A stretch of 64,000 bases of DNA from Singulisphaera sp. GP187 (lineage in GTDB: Bacteria; Planctomycetota; Planctomycetia; Isosphaerales; Isosphaeraceae): assembly GCF_900129635.1 (NCBI RefSeq), contig NZ_FSRB01000001.1, positions 2,457,501-2,521,500 of the forward strand. The letters are read 5' to 3'. The notes beneath the pieces are model-generated. The model ran no database searches. It worked only from the letters and a program-made list of their open reading frames with translations, and was not told the origin of the DNA. The position numbers and the translations under genes were made by a program. Positions 10,001 through 17,910 of the stretch are shown one piece after another; the first letter of the stretch is position 1, and every line of letters starts with the position of its first letter.

Positions 10001-10361
10001 AGCCCATCGCCACCCAGCGCGTCAGTGTGGCGATCTCACGGTCCGCAAGCTTCGCCTTGGGAGGCATCCGAGGTTCATCGAGATACTGGATCACTTCGAT
10101 CAAGAGACTCTCGCCGGGAGCCCCGGCGACTGCCGCGGGACCGCTCTCGCCCCCCTTGAGGATCGCCTCGCGGCTGGTCAGCCTCAGCCCTGCTTTCGGC
10201 GTCTCACGATCGCCATGGCACTGGATACAGTGCTCGTGGAGAACGGGACGAACCTCGTTCTCGAAGAAGTCGCTCGCCGCCGCGTCAGGCTCGCCGGCGA
10301 AGACCGAACCCGAGAGCAATCCCAGTCCAAGGAGCGTGAGGCAAACGGTGCGGGGGTGCAT
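7059..10361 (-). CDS. PSD1 and planctomycete cytochrome C domain protein (DUF1549/DUF1553)
   Basis: Large exported protein of 1100 residues. From 10361 there is a good ribosome site (GGGGAGAA) and a signal peptide ending near residue 23. A planctomycete cytochrome domain follows, with the heme motif HCIQCHGD (C45, C48, H49). Then comes DUF1549 (for example DRFILAPLEAKGLRPA) with a second CxxCH, CARCHDHKFDPIP. The C-terminal DUF1553 contains ELARWLASAEHPLTARV and VNRIWQQHFGTGIV. A middle region of several hundred residues is probably a carbohydrate-binding-like beta domain. It is first in an operon with DUF1501 and SGNH genes. The family is widely linked to polysaccharide use, but its biochemistry is open. 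Confidence 0.94.
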   Translation of the reverse strand: MHPRTVCLTLLGLGLLSGSVFAGEPDAAASDFFENEVRPVLHEHCIQCHGDRETPKAGLRLTSREAILKGGESGPAAVAGAPGESLLIEVIQYLDEPRMPPKAKLADREIATLTRWVAMGLPWPNSQAQTPVAGASKPGAEISDEQRRFWSFQPVRAVSVPQVEDRAWARTDIDRFILAPLEAKGLRPAPPADKRTLIRRATFDLTGLPPTPEEVDAFLADSSAESFNRVVDRLLASPHYGERWGRHWLDVVRYADSFDARGVGGAGDIAEAWRYRDWVVAAFNRDLPYRDFLINQIAGDLLPPPEPDGLNVDGTIATGMLAIGNWGGGDADKEKLLTDIADDQVDVVSRSFMGLTVACARCHDHKFDPIPTRDYYGLAGIFFSSHILPNVGAKTGGPPMLQIPLVSRAELARRERAKQDVVTLEKRLENLLKEAKSQLARDLISQTARYMIAAWEFRSQADGPSSPSLREFASARKLHPYALRQWVEDLGLGGDYPLMTTSVRDVAGRLGLQAWKGKGDCPSLTVNTTGEEVALLTFRLPARSVAVHPGPSSGVAVSWTSPISGRVAVTGHLADADASGGDGVAWSLVQRSRVSKHEVARGEIPNGGSHRLDEKSLAPLEVEKGDRLELQVLPKNSHTCDTTTVDLVIAAEGGQGDWQLSRDLMEQPLQSNPHPDRLGHEAVWRFEDREGDVRSVAFSADAKQALEPWERVLKNAPADRAALERAAHQFQASYHRVDQGSPFWIRMDADETSLPEASVLKLAQIREELNALKIVATAPTPLANGAQEGGVPDSPHAGVHDVRVHLRGSYSRLGELVPRHFPLIVGGGEQPPITSGSGRLELARWLASAEHPLTARVMVNRIWQQHFGTGIVRTPSNFGKLGERPTHPELLDHLAKRFVESGWSIKQMHREMMRTSVYQQASNPVAETGAADPGNQWYGRMNRRRLESEAIRDSLLAVSGQLDRSMKGPAIRDFDNQRRTLYFMTIRSDRSSFGPLFDAADSTAMVDVRTVSTVAPQALFLLNNAFVMRQAQALAARLGAADRDDTAKIERAFSILFGRPVDDTEKAIGLAYLAASRPRESAWDAYCQLLLCTNEFIYID

Positions 10362-10685
10362 GGCGGGAAGTTCTCCCCGAATCCCTGGCGGGACGGCGGG
10401 TGGGGTGGAGTTCAAGGAGTGTTCTAGCCTATGCAGGCGGTCTGTCGCACGACCGCCTTGGTTGGACCCGTCGGCGGATTGGGAACCTTGAACGGAGCGG
10501 GCTGAAACGGCCGGATCCTGGAAAATCGCCAAGCCCGGCCCGCATCACTGCCAACCGGTTAGATCAGAGTGAACGTTCATCGCAAGTGAGAACCATCCGG
10601 CCGGCGGGGCTTCAGTGCGTCGTTCGATTCCCTCTCGAGTTTTGCGCGAAGCCCGCCGGATTTCAAGTGCCAAGTCCAGGAGGTT
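10362..10685. other. Intergenic stretch, no gene seen
   Basis: 324 bp upstream of the PSD1 gene and downstream of the TPR lipoprotein gene, both on the - strand. It should hold the promoter of the PSD1 operon and the end of the secretin cluster transcript. I see no convincing ORF, hairpin with a T-tract, or repeat. Confidence 0.5.
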
Positions 10686-11633
10686 TCACCTCGGCGTGGG
10701 CAACGGATTCGGCAACGGCACGACCGAGACCGGTGTCACACTCGGGCCGGTCGTCCGCCGAATGCTGGCATCGGCAGCCGGAACGGGAGGTGGAATCGTC
10801 GTGGCAACTTGCGCGGCTTTCAAGTCCTTGGCGTCGAGAGCGGCCAAGGCCTGGCGTGCCGGTGCCAGGTTGGGCTGCAACTCGATGGCCGTCTGGTAGT
10901 GGGCTCGCGCCTGATCGTTCTGGCCCATCGCCGCGAGCAGATAGCCGAGGTTGGCGTGCGCGATCGCGGTTCCGCCCGCTTTGCTCAAGGCGATCAGGGC
11001 CTCGTCAGTCTTCCCCGCCGCGGCGAGAGTCAACCCTAGGTTCGTCTGGATCCTCACGTCGTCGGGCGCGAGCTTGGCGGCCGTCTTGAGGTTCCGCTCG
11101 GAATCGGCCCAGCGGCTTTGCAGGTAGTAGCTGTACCCGGAGTCGTTCCAGACCTTCGCGTCGTCGGGGCTCGCTTTCAACGCGAGTCGATAATGATCCT
11201 CCGCCTGGGCGAACCGACCGAGTCGGTCGAGAGTGCCTCCGATCCGACGGTGGGCCAAGGCCTGTTTCTCACCACTCCCTTTGATGCCCGCCCCGAAACC
11301 ACGGCGGGCGCAAGCCTCGAGTGACTTCTGGTACTCGTCCAGAGCGGCCGAGTACTCCTTCTGCGACTCGAAGACCCGACCGAGTTCGAGGTGGACGTTG
11401 AATTCTTGATCTTGAGTGACGTCACGATGGAAGTCCGTCTTCGCCACCGAGGGATCCTGCTTGGTGCCTGCCGTCGTGGCGACTTGTTTCTGATGATCCT
11501 CACCACCGCGTGGGACGGTCTGGCAGCCCACGAGAGAAGTCAGAGCGCAAACCAATCCAAGTACCGTCCCTGGCCACAACATCGCGGCCAAGGACCGGTT
11601 CCGCCACACTCGGCGTGTCCATGAATGGTTCAT
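10686..11633 (-). CDS. TPR-repeat lipoprotein (TadD-like position)
   Basis: Outer-membrane or periplasmic lipoprotein of 315 residues. The start at 11633 follows GGAGG and is one base after the stop of the upstream gene. A signal peptide ends in the lipobox SLVGC. Four to five TPR motifs follow (for example WNDSGYSYYLQSRWADSERN and ANLGYLLAAMGQNDQARAHY). A Pro- and Thr-rich tail ends the protein. In Tad systems TadD is a TPR lipoprotein that helps assemble the secretin, so a pilotin- or assembly-type role for the adjacent secretin is likely. The specific assignment rests on neighbourhood. Confidence 0.85.
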   Translation of the reverse strand: MNHSWTRRVWRNRSLAAMLWPGTVLGLVCALTSLVGCQTVPRGGEDHQKQVATTAGTKQDPSVAKTDFHRDVTQDQEFNVHLELGRVFESQKEYSAALDEYQKSLEACARRGFGAGIKGSGEKQALAHRRIGGTLDRLGRFAQAEDHYRLALKASPDDAKVWNDSGYSYYLQSRWADSERNLKTAAKLAPDDVRIQTNLGLTLAAAGKTDEALIALSKAGGTAIAHANLGYLLAAMGQNDQARAHYQTAIELQPNLAPARQALAALDAKDLKAAQVATTIPPPVPAADASIRRTTGPSVTPVSVVPLPNPLPTPR

Positions 11634-11634
11634 G

Positions 11635-12276
11635 CTATTGGCTTCCTCCACCACCGACGCTAAACCCGGATGAACTGGCCGGAGACACAGAGTACGTGGA
11701 CGGCGCTCGCTGATCACGCGTAATCATGACATTATGATAATTGACAGCGTCCTCACCCAATCCTCCAGGATAGACCGAAGGCCCGATCACGACGCGTTCG
11801 GGAATCACGGGAAGCCCGGCCCCTTGGAGTGCCGCCACAACGGCCGTGCGGCGAGACTCCGCCAGACCCGGTTCATCGGGACTCCACTCGATCACGACGG
11901 GGCCGAGCCAGCCTGAAAGGCGTGAGGCCATCAAGTTGAAACGGGCCGCCCCGGTCGGAGAGAGTCGATCGGTGCTGTCGAGAAAGTCGCTCCGGTAGAG
12001 CGTGAAACGATGGGGATCGGCCTTGGCCCGCATCAGGGAGAAGTTATCTTGAACATAGGTTCCCAGCGGGGGCTCGACGAAGTCAGCGGGACGTCCGATA
12101 AACGTATCGCGCCATGCCTTGTGGCGGAGTTCACGCCTCGTGAGCGGCCCCCGCCCCGTCGGAGTGGGTCCGGTCGGCGGGATCGGGACGGGGGGCTGTG
12201 CCCACACCGTCGCGGTCAGCAGGCCAGTCGCCAGCGCGCCGACCCGCCAGTGGAACTTCCCTCGTACCCGCCACAT
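11635..12276 (-). CDS. Secreted OmpA-like protein of the secretin cluster
   Basis: Exported protein of 213 residues. A basic N-terminus and hydrophobic stretch (residues 11-26) end at VWAQ, a plausible signal peptidase site. Residues about 90-150 resemble the OmpA/CpaD-type pattern: F-L-x-S-x-D-x-L-S-x-x-G, then VVIEWSPDEPG, then ESRRTAVVAALQGAG. That would give peptidoglycan or outer-membrane association. The tail is Ser/Gly-rich. It lies between the secretin and the TPR lipoprotein gene with a one-base gap to the latter, matching the place of CpaD/RcpB-like genes in Tad loci. Function is inferred from context. Confidence 0.7.
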   Translation of the reverse strand: MWRVRGKFHWRVGALATGLLTATVWAQPPVPIPPTGPTPTGRGPLTRRELRHKAWRDTFIGRPADFVEPPLGTYVQDNFSLMRAKADPHRFTLYRSDFLDSTDRLSPTGAARFNLMASRLSGWLGPVVIEWSPDEPGLAESRRTAVVAALQGAGLPVIPERVVIGPSVYPGGLGEDAVNYHNVMITRDQRAPSTYSVSPASSSGFSVGGGGSQ

Positions 12277-12342
12277 ATTGCATTTCCCTCGAAAAAGGGT
12301 CTGGTTTCGGATCCATGCCGAACGGTGAGTGCGAAGACTCTG

Positions 12343-13470
12343 TCAGTCGGCGTGCCCATGCGGTCCGATCACCCACTGGTTCTCACTCTGAAAGTGCTTC
12401 ATGACGTTCAACGGATCAAGTTCTCGGACCGTCGCACGGAAGTCTTTACCCGACTTGCCTTCGATCCGCCCAAGAAAGTAGAACTCGAAGTCGTTGGGCT
12501 GAATGACCCGGTCGCCAGGAGATTCAGGAACCTCTTGCTTCTCCATCGGAGCGACCAACTCGGGAGTAACCAACACGATCAACTCGGTTTCGATCGTCTC
12601 GATCTTGTTGCTGCTGAACAGCGGACCGACAACGGGCAGGTCGCCGAGGATCGGAACACGGATCGTGGTTGCGTTGGTCGTCGACTGGAGCAATCCGGCG
12701 ATCGCCAAGGTCTGTCCTTCGCGGAGTTCGACGACCGTCCGAGCACTTCTCTGGTCGATCGCGGGCACTTTGCCGCCGTTAATCACGGTTCCCTGGCCAA
12801 AGTTCAGGGCGCTGAAGATCGGCTCAACATCCAAGCGGATCACATCATTGGCCAGGATTTGGGGCAGAAAAGTCAGGATCGCTCCGAACTTGGCGAACTG
12901 CACCGTGACGACGGCCGTTCCCCCGGGAATCGACGAACTCTGCGGGACCGGATACGGGAAGAGCCCCCCCGCGATGAACTGAGCGGGTTGACCATCGAGT
13001 GTCATCAAGTTCGGCTCGGCGAGGAGTTTGGCCATCGAGTTCGATTTGAGCGCGTCGATGAACATCGAGAAGTGGCCCGCATCGAAAATCCCGAAAAGGG
13101 TGCTCGTGCTGGCGTTAGCGGCATTCCCCGCAGCGCCGAACGTTTCGGCAACCGGCTTCAAGATCCCGCCCAGCGCACTGGCATTATGAGCAGCGTTCGC
13201 CGCTCCCGTGATGTTTGCGGCACCGCCTATCGTCGAGGCCATGAGGCTCTTGTCTTTGTTTCGGAACCAGCTCACCCCGAGTTGGCGGATCGCATCGCGA
13301 TTGAGCTCGGCAATCTTCACGCGGAGCAAGACCTGGCGGGGTCCCGGGACATGGATACGGTTGATGATTACCATCCCACCCAACGCCCCACCACCGCCAC
13401 TCATCCCACCGCCACTCATCCCACCGCCACTCATCCCACCGCCACTCATCCCACCGCCGCCACCGCTCAT
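12343..13470 (-). CDS. Secretin pore domain (CpaC/RcpA-like), C-terminal half of a split gene
   Basis: This 375-residue frame holds the type II/III secretion secretin domain: QVLLRVKIAELNRDAIRQLG, AKLLAEPNLMTLDGQPAQF, and TIRVPILGDLPVVGPLFSS followed by TELIVLVTPELV, the classical secretin core and C-terminus. It has no signal peptide and starts with a Met-Ser-Gly-rich low-complexity stretch. Its ATG overlaps the stop of the upstream frame (ATGA), and the upstream frame supplies the signal peptide and N-domains. A single extra G in the 9-G tract upstream would join both into one normal CpaC-type protein. It is therefore probably the second half of one gene, broken by a sequencing indel, slippage or programmed frameshifting. 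The pore would sit in the outer membrane. Confidence 0.88.
   Translation of the reverse strand: MSGGGGGMSGGGMSGGGMSGGGMSGGGGALGGMVIINRIHVPGPRQVLLRVKIAELNRDAIRQLGVSWFRNKDKSLMASTIGGAANITGAANAAHNASALGGILKPVAETFGAAGNAANASTSTLFGIFDAGHFSMFIDALKSNSMAKLLAEPNLMTLDGQPAQFIAGGLFPYPVPQSSSIPGGTAVVTVQFAKFGAILTFLPQILANDVIRLDVEPIFSALNFGQGTVINGGKVPAIDQRSARTVVELREGQTLAIAGLLQSTTNATTIRVPILGDLPVVGPLFSSNKIETIETELIVLVTPELVAPMEKQEVPESPGDRVIQPNDFEFYFLGRIEGKSGKDFRATVRELDPLNVMKHFQSENQWVIGPHGHAD
13391..13450. repeat. 15-bp tandem repeat, four exact copies, coding for Met-Ser-Gly-Gly-Gly
   Basis: The unit CCACCGCCACTCATC starts at 13391, 13406, 13421 and 13436, and degenerate copies follow to about 13478. On the - strand it encodes repeated MSGGG in the linker between the secretin N-domains and the pore domain. 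Copy number is likely to vary between strains. Confidence 0.9.
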
Positions 13471-14408
13471 CCCTCCGCCGACGTTACCCCCCGCGGCCCC
13501 CCCCCTCCAGCGATCCCACCGCCGATACCCCTCAAGCCGCCACTATTGCGGAGTTCCGTCTGAACAAGTTGGAGAATGTCGGCCACAGCCTTGTTGTCAG
13601 CGACCTCGCCTTCCAAAATGACCTGGGAGCCGATCTGGCGAATGTGTACCAATGCACCTGGATAGGCTTGCTTAATTCTCGATTCGAGGTCGCGGGTATC
13701 CAGCGAGACCCGAATCAGGAACGAGACCGGCTTATCTTCCGTGTCCCAAAGCGTCATGTTCGTCTGACCGAACGATCGACCGTGAATATTGAGCAGACGC
13801 GAGTTCGGTTGATCGCTCAGGAGTTCGACGTCCGCAACCGACGTGTTGGCGATCGCCACTCGCGTCAGCAGCCGCTTGGTCTCGATCAGCTTGGTCTGCC
13901 CCATCGCCACGTTAATCTCGGCTTCGGGACCCTTGACGTCGGCGATCATTTCCCGGATCCCCTGCGCCACCTCCTCGACCGGTCGGGGAATCGGGGGACC
14001 AGGAGGAAGGGTGGGAAGCAGTCCGGTCGTATCCTTGACCAGGTTGATGACCCGCGCACCGCCCGATGCGATTCCTGGAGGGAGTGGGAAAGGATCGACT
14101 TGAATGACCGTTGGGACAGTGGGCTGGACGATCGGCTTCACCGGAGGCAAAGTCTCGGTCGGCGAAAGCTCAATCGTCCGCGGGGCGGAAACTGAGGGAA
14201 TGGTCGTCGCCGTCGAATCCTGCGACGGGATCGCGGTCGGAGTGGGAATACTGATGACGCGACCCGCCGCGTTTGGAGGAAGCGCCGCGGGCGGGGGCGG
14301 CGGTGGCACGCTTTCCGAGGTTTGTGCCGCGACCAGAAGCGGACTGAGCAAGGCGGCCAGCGTGAAACCGGCGGCAAACCGCATGTTGAAGCGTCGGGTG
14401 CATGCCAT
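13467..14408 (-). CDS. Secretin N-terminal part: pilus-assembly N-domain plus BON (CpaC/RcpA-like)
   Basis: N-terminal half of the split secretin, about 313 residues from the chosen start. MACTRRFNMRFAAGFTLAALL begins a signal peptide ending near LLVAAQ. A Pro-rich periplasmic spacer follows. Then comes a pilus-assembly N-domain (INVAMGQTKLIETKRLLTRV, LLNIHGRSFGQTNMTLWD) and a BON-type domain (VHIRQIGSQVILEGEVAD). The frame ends in a Gly-rich stretch directly after nine G residues (C run at 13497-13505) and a further run of six (13487-13492). No strong ribosome site was found, and 14384 is an alternative start. It is first in the secretin, OmpA-like and TPR gene cluster. Confidence 0.85.
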   Translation of the reverse strand: MACTRRFNMRFAAGFTLAALLSPLLVAAQTSESVPPPPPPAALPPNAAGRVISIPTPTAIPSQDSTATTIPSVSAPRTIELSPTETLPPVKPIVQPTVPTVIQVDPFPLPPGIASGGARVINLVKDTTGLLPTLPPGPPIPRPVEEVAQGIREMIADVKGPEAEINVAMGQTKLIETKRLLTRVAIANTSVADVELLSDQPNSRLLNIHGRSFGQTNMTLWDTEDKPVSFLIRVSLDTRDLESRIKQAYPGALVHIRQIGSQVILEGEVADNKAVADILQLVQTELRNSGGLRGIGGGIAGGGGPRGVTSAEG

Positions 14409-14782
14409 GGGTCGGGAAACAGGCGGTTGGTCCAGCACTTGGACGGTTCCTTGATAAGGCCTGAAGTCGTCTGTCAAACCAAGGAGAATGATTTCGATCA
14501 CCCGCCCGCTTGACCCGGTCATGCCACTTGTGGTGAATGGGCCGGTTATGCGGCTCTTAAGCTTAATTTCGGATCCGGCCACGTCGGACTTGATACAACC
14601 AAACCACTTGCAGCGTTTTTTGTGACTGACTCGACAATTCTTGAGGGATATCCGGCAAGTGCTCGAGGCCCTGCTCTCATGTCACAATGCAACCAACGCC
14701 CGAGATTGCCCCATGACCCGCGAACCACATCTTCATGGCGGATCGCCGGCCCTCGATTTCCCGTGAAACAAGGAGGATGACC
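14409..14782. other. Divergent promoter region between the secretin cluster and the FabG-like gene
   Basis: 374 bp that should carry promoters in both directions. A Shine-Dalgarno AAGGAGG lies at 14770-14776 for the + strand reductase. I see no clear palindromic operator or riboswitch-like structure. The - strand frame stays open upstream of 14408, but its translation there does not look like protein. Confidence 0.4.
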
Positions 14783-15550
14783 ATGAGCATCGAGATCGAC
14801 CTCGCCGGAAAAAGGGCGCTCGTCACGGGCGCCAGCCAAGGCATCGGCGCCCAGATTGCGCGGACGCTGCACCAGGCGGGCTGCCTGTTGATTCTTAACC
14901 ACCCCGACCTTGAGGGCGGCCGGACAAAAGCCGATGCCGACGCCTTGGCTGACGAGTTATGTCGGCAGAGGCCAGGGAGCGCCCTCGTCTATGGGGCCGA
15001 TGTCGCCGACCCCACGGCCGTCGAAGCCATGATGCGTTCGATTGAGGCGGATCTCGGCGGGATCGATGCCCTGATTTGCAACGCCGGCATCCTCCGCGAT
15101 CGGACGATCGCCAAAATGTCGATCGATGAATGGCGGAGCGTCATCGACGTCAACCTCTCCGGCGTCTTTTACTGTTGTAAATTCGGCCTGGAGATCCTTC
15201 GTGACGGCGGAACGATCGTCAACATGGGGAGCCTCTCCGCCTCGGCCGGCTTCCACGGTCAGTCCAACTACGCCGCCGCCAAGTCGGGGGTCCAGGCGCT
15301 CACGAGAGTCCTCAGTCGCGAGTGCGCCAAGCGATCGATCCGCGTGAACGCCATCGCTCCCGGCCTGATCGAAACCGCCATGTCCGCCACCCTCTCCGAA
15401 GCCGTCCGAACCGAAATGCACAAAGCCATTCCGTGGCGAAAGTTCGGCGACCCGCAAGATGTGGCCAATGCCGTCCTCTTTCTCTGTTCTCCCCTGGCCG
15501 GCTATATCACGGGTCATGTCCTGGAAGTAAACGGCGGCTGGAGAGGATAG
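14783..15550 (+). CDS. SDR-family oxidoreductase, FabG-like 3-oxoacyl-ACP reductase
   Basis: Cytoplasmic NAD(P)H-dependent reductase of 255 residues. The second of two ATGs is chosen because AAGGAGG at 14770-14776 is 6 bp from 14783 but abuts 14777. The Rossmann motif is TGASQGIG (15-22), followed by NAG (100-102). Catalytic residues are N124, S150, Y163 and K167. It ends in the classic YITGHVLEVNGGW. It most resembles FabG or PhaB enzymes. No acyl carrier protein or other fatty-acid gene is adjacent, so the physiological substrate is open. Confidence 0.9.
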   Translation: MSIEIDLAGKRALVTGASQGIGAQIARTLHQAGCLLILNHPDLEGGRTKADADALADELCRQRPGSALVYGADVADPTAVEAMMRSIEADLGGIDALICNAGILRDRTIAKMSIDEWRSVIDVNLSGVFYCCKFGLEILRDGGTIVNMGSLSASAGFHGQSNYAAAKSGVQALTRVLSRECAKRSIRVNAIAPGLIETAMSATLSEAVRTEMHKAIPWRKFGDPQDVANAVLFLCSPLAGYITGHVLEVNGGWRG

Positions 15551-15725
15551 AGACGATGCGACATTTGGACGATCCGCCTCCAAGGTTTTTTATGGCGAAA
15601 CCCCGGGAATGCGAAACTCCTGAGAAACTCGCGGTCGGAACGCGCTTCCTCAAGACTGAGCCGCTACAATACGGGTTCGCGATCCGTCGTGGGGATGGGC
15701 ATTCGAAACGCGGAGGGGGATGGTG

Positions 15726-17720
15726 ATGGCATCGGCTGATCTCGACACGAGAACGGAGAACGACCCGACATCGAACGGGGAACGACGGACGCGAATCGGC
15801 TGGGACTCGTCGATTGGGGCGACCCCGCTCGGGCATGGTTGGCATGCGGAACCGTTGGTGATCGACTGGTTTGAGCCGGGCCATCCCGACTTGCTGGTCA
15901 CCGCCGGGGGCGGCGTCAGCGAGCGCACCGCGCGGGTCTACCGCCGCCGGCCCGCCGAACCGGGACACGCTCCTCGCTATGACGCGGGCGAGTTGGTTCC
16001 CGGTCTCGAGGGCCTTCGCTCGGTCTGCGTGATCCCGAACGGCTCAGCCAGCCGTTTCGATCTGGTGGGTCTGGCTCAGAACGGCCTCGTCCTGTTGCCC
16101 AACAAGGGGCAAGGGGATCGACCGGAGTTCAACGAACGGGTGGAGCTCGGGATCGCGGCCGACCTCGGTTTTGGTCCCTGCCGCGTGGTGCAAATCGTTG
16201 CCCTGGACTGGGATGGCGACGGCCTGACCGACCTGGTCGTGGGCCTCGACGACCTGTCCGGCTACTGGCCCGACTCCGACCGGCTTCCGCAAGCCCAGCA
16301 GGTTGGCTTCAACCAAAAAGGGGGTCACCCGGGCTATGACCGGGGGGGACTCTGGCGCGGACAAGCGCCCACCGGGCGCCTTTTTTGGCTCCGCAACATC
16401 GGCCAACTTGGCGCGCCCGCCTTCGAGCTCCAGCCGGAGATCGGATCCGACGCCGACCCGCTCGACCTGGGCTTGCACCCGGCGGCGCTGACCGTCGCCT
16501 GGGGAGGTGGAGGGAGCCTGGAACTGCTGGTCACCGATCGCCGCGGGCTCGTCCGAATCTACCGCAACTTCGGCGGCCAGCGGCCTCCGGTCCTGATGGA
16601 GCCAAGGACGCTCCAATGTGGTCATGCCGCGCTCCAGTTGCCCGACGACCGCACGGTGGTAGTTGCCGCCGATCTGGACGGCGATCAGCGCGTGGAGCTG
16701 ATTTACGGAACCTCGGCGGGACGGGTCTTCAGCGTCCATTCAGGGCCGACCCGCAATGACGCGAAGACTCCGGTCGAACTCCTGAGCGAGAGCTCCGAAA
16801 TCTGGTTGGCCGGGCATGCCGTCGTGACCGCGGGCGACCTGGACGCGGACGGCGACCTCGACCTCGTGTTCGGCGACGCAACCGGTCGGCTCCATCTCGT
16901 TCAGGACATGGGTACCCGCGACGACCACCGCTACCATGCGCCTGTCGCCATCGAAGGCGGCGGGACGCCGTTCCGGGTCGATCCCGGCCCCGACGGAATG
17001 CTCGATGGTCCACTCGCTCCTCGGCTCGGGTACTCCTGCCCGACGCTCGCCGACTGGACTGGAAACGGGCGGCTCGATTTGCTGGTCAGTGGCGCCGGGG
17101 GAGAGATCCTGTTCCTGCGGAACGACGGCGCGGCCGATTCCCCCCGGTTCGGCGCGCCCAGCCCACTCCGCTGCGACGGAGGCCCGCTGATCATCCCGCC
17201 GCGGGTCCGGCCCGCCGTTGCCGACTGGAATGCGTCCGGCCAGGCCGACCTGATCGCGCTCGACTTGCAGGGGTTCCTCTGCGTCTTTCCGCGCACCGGC
17301 ACGCACGATGTCGGCGCCCCCGTTCCCCTGGTCGACCGACTGGGGCGCTACCTCCGCCTCGACGGCGGATTTGGTCAGGCCGGTCGCTGTAGCCTCTGGG
17401 CGGGCCCTTGGACCGGATCGGGATTGACCGACCTCCTGGTCGGCCTACCGCGTGCCAACCGCCACGTGATCCCCGCGTTGACCGGTCTCCCCTTGGGGGA
17501 CCCGGAGAGCTTGCCAACCGTCATTCTCCTTGAAAACGTCGGGCATGGCCGCGTGGTGCCTCGGCTGCTCCGGTATCGCGACGGTCGCCCCGTCATCATC
17601 GGTTCCGAAGGCTGTAGCCCCTCGGGAATCGACGGCGACGGTCAAGGAACGCTCGACCTCTTGGTCAGCGGCGATGACGGACGCCTGCACTTGGTGCCCC
17701 GTGGCGATCTCCAGTGGTGA
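15726..17720 (+). CDS. FG-GAP/VCBS repeat protein
   Basis: A 664-residue protein built of beta-propeller-type FG-GAP/VCBS repeats. Six or more copies of the Asp-rich pattern are visible, for example ALDWDGDGLTDLVVG, AADLDGDQRVELIYG, AGDLDADGDLDLVFGDATG and LADWTGNGRLDLLVSG. The Dx(D/N)xDG loops are expected to bind calcium. No signal peptide or membrane helix is seen, unusual for a family that is mostly secreted. Start 15726 follows GGAGGGG with 7 bp spacing. A terminator-like hairpin lies inside the gene (see separate entry). Function unknown; such propellers often mediate protein or carbohydrate binding. Confidence 0.85.
   Translation: MASADLDTRTENDPTSNGERRTRIGWDSSIGATPLGHGWHAEPLVIDWFEPGHPDLLVTAGGGVSERTARVYRRRPAEPGHAPRYDAGELVPGLEGLRSVCVIPNGSASRFDLVGLAQNGLVLLPNKGQGDRPEFNERVELGIAADLGFGPCRVVQIVALDWDGDGLTDLVVGLDDLSGYWPDSDRLPQAQQVGFNQKGGHPGYDRGGLWRGQAPTGRLFWLRNIGQLGAPAFELQPEIGSDADPLDLGLHPAALTVAWGGGGSLELLVTDRRGLVRIYRNFGGQRPPVLMEPRTLQCGHAALQLPDDRTVVVAADLDGDQRVELIYGTSAGRVFSVHSGPTRNDAKTPVELLSESSEIWLAGHAVVTAGDLDADGDLDLVFGDATGRLHLVQDMGTRDDHRYHAPVAIEGGGTPFRVDPGPDGMLDGPLAPRLGYSCPTLADWTGNGRLDLLVSGAGGEILFLRNDGAADSPRFGAPSPLRCDGGPLIIPPRVRPAVADWNASGQADLIALDLQGFLCVFPRTGTHDVGAPVPLVDRLGRYLRLDGGFGQAGRCSLWAGPWTGSGLTDLLVGLPRANRHVIPALTGLPLGDPESLPTVILLENVGHGRVVPRLLRYRDGRPVIIGSEGCSPSGIDGDGQGTLDLLVSGDDGRLHLVPRGDLQW
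16365..16386 (+). terminator. Terminator-like hairpin plus T6 inside a coding region
   Basis: GCGCCC (16365-16370), loop ACC, GGGCGC (16374-16379), one C, then six T (16381-16386) on the + strand, within the FG-GAP gene. By shape it is an intrinsic terminator oriented with transcription. It encodes the ordinary residues APTGRLFW, so it may be chance. Confidence 0.35.
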
Positions 17721-17910
17721 GCGCCGGCATCGGATCTGCGGTCGATTTCGAATACGCCTTTTCCTGACGGCGCCGAACGATCGGCGCGTGACGAGGAGAC
17801 GGGAGGACAGGGCCAGCCGCCTTGCGCCCTCCCTTCTTTTCGTCCGGCTCCGACAAGACCACCGCGGGTCGGTTGGGGTCGATTCCTCTCGGATCTTCCG
17901 CGATGACAAC

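Noticed and set aside
13391-13450. Possible CRISPR array
   Set aside because: Repeats are contiguous 15-mers without spacers and encode Met-Ser-Gly-Gly-Gly in frame.
12010-13563. 517-residue + strand frame over the secretin cluster
   Set aside because: Antisense to secretin. Its 'ATHPTATHPT' repeat is just the reverse reading of the 15-bp tandem repeat.
17530-17910. N-terminal extension of the two-TM protein
   Set aside because: It overlaps the FG-GAP gene in another frame and reads as low-quality sequence (many Arg, Ser, Cys), so the start was moved to 17911.
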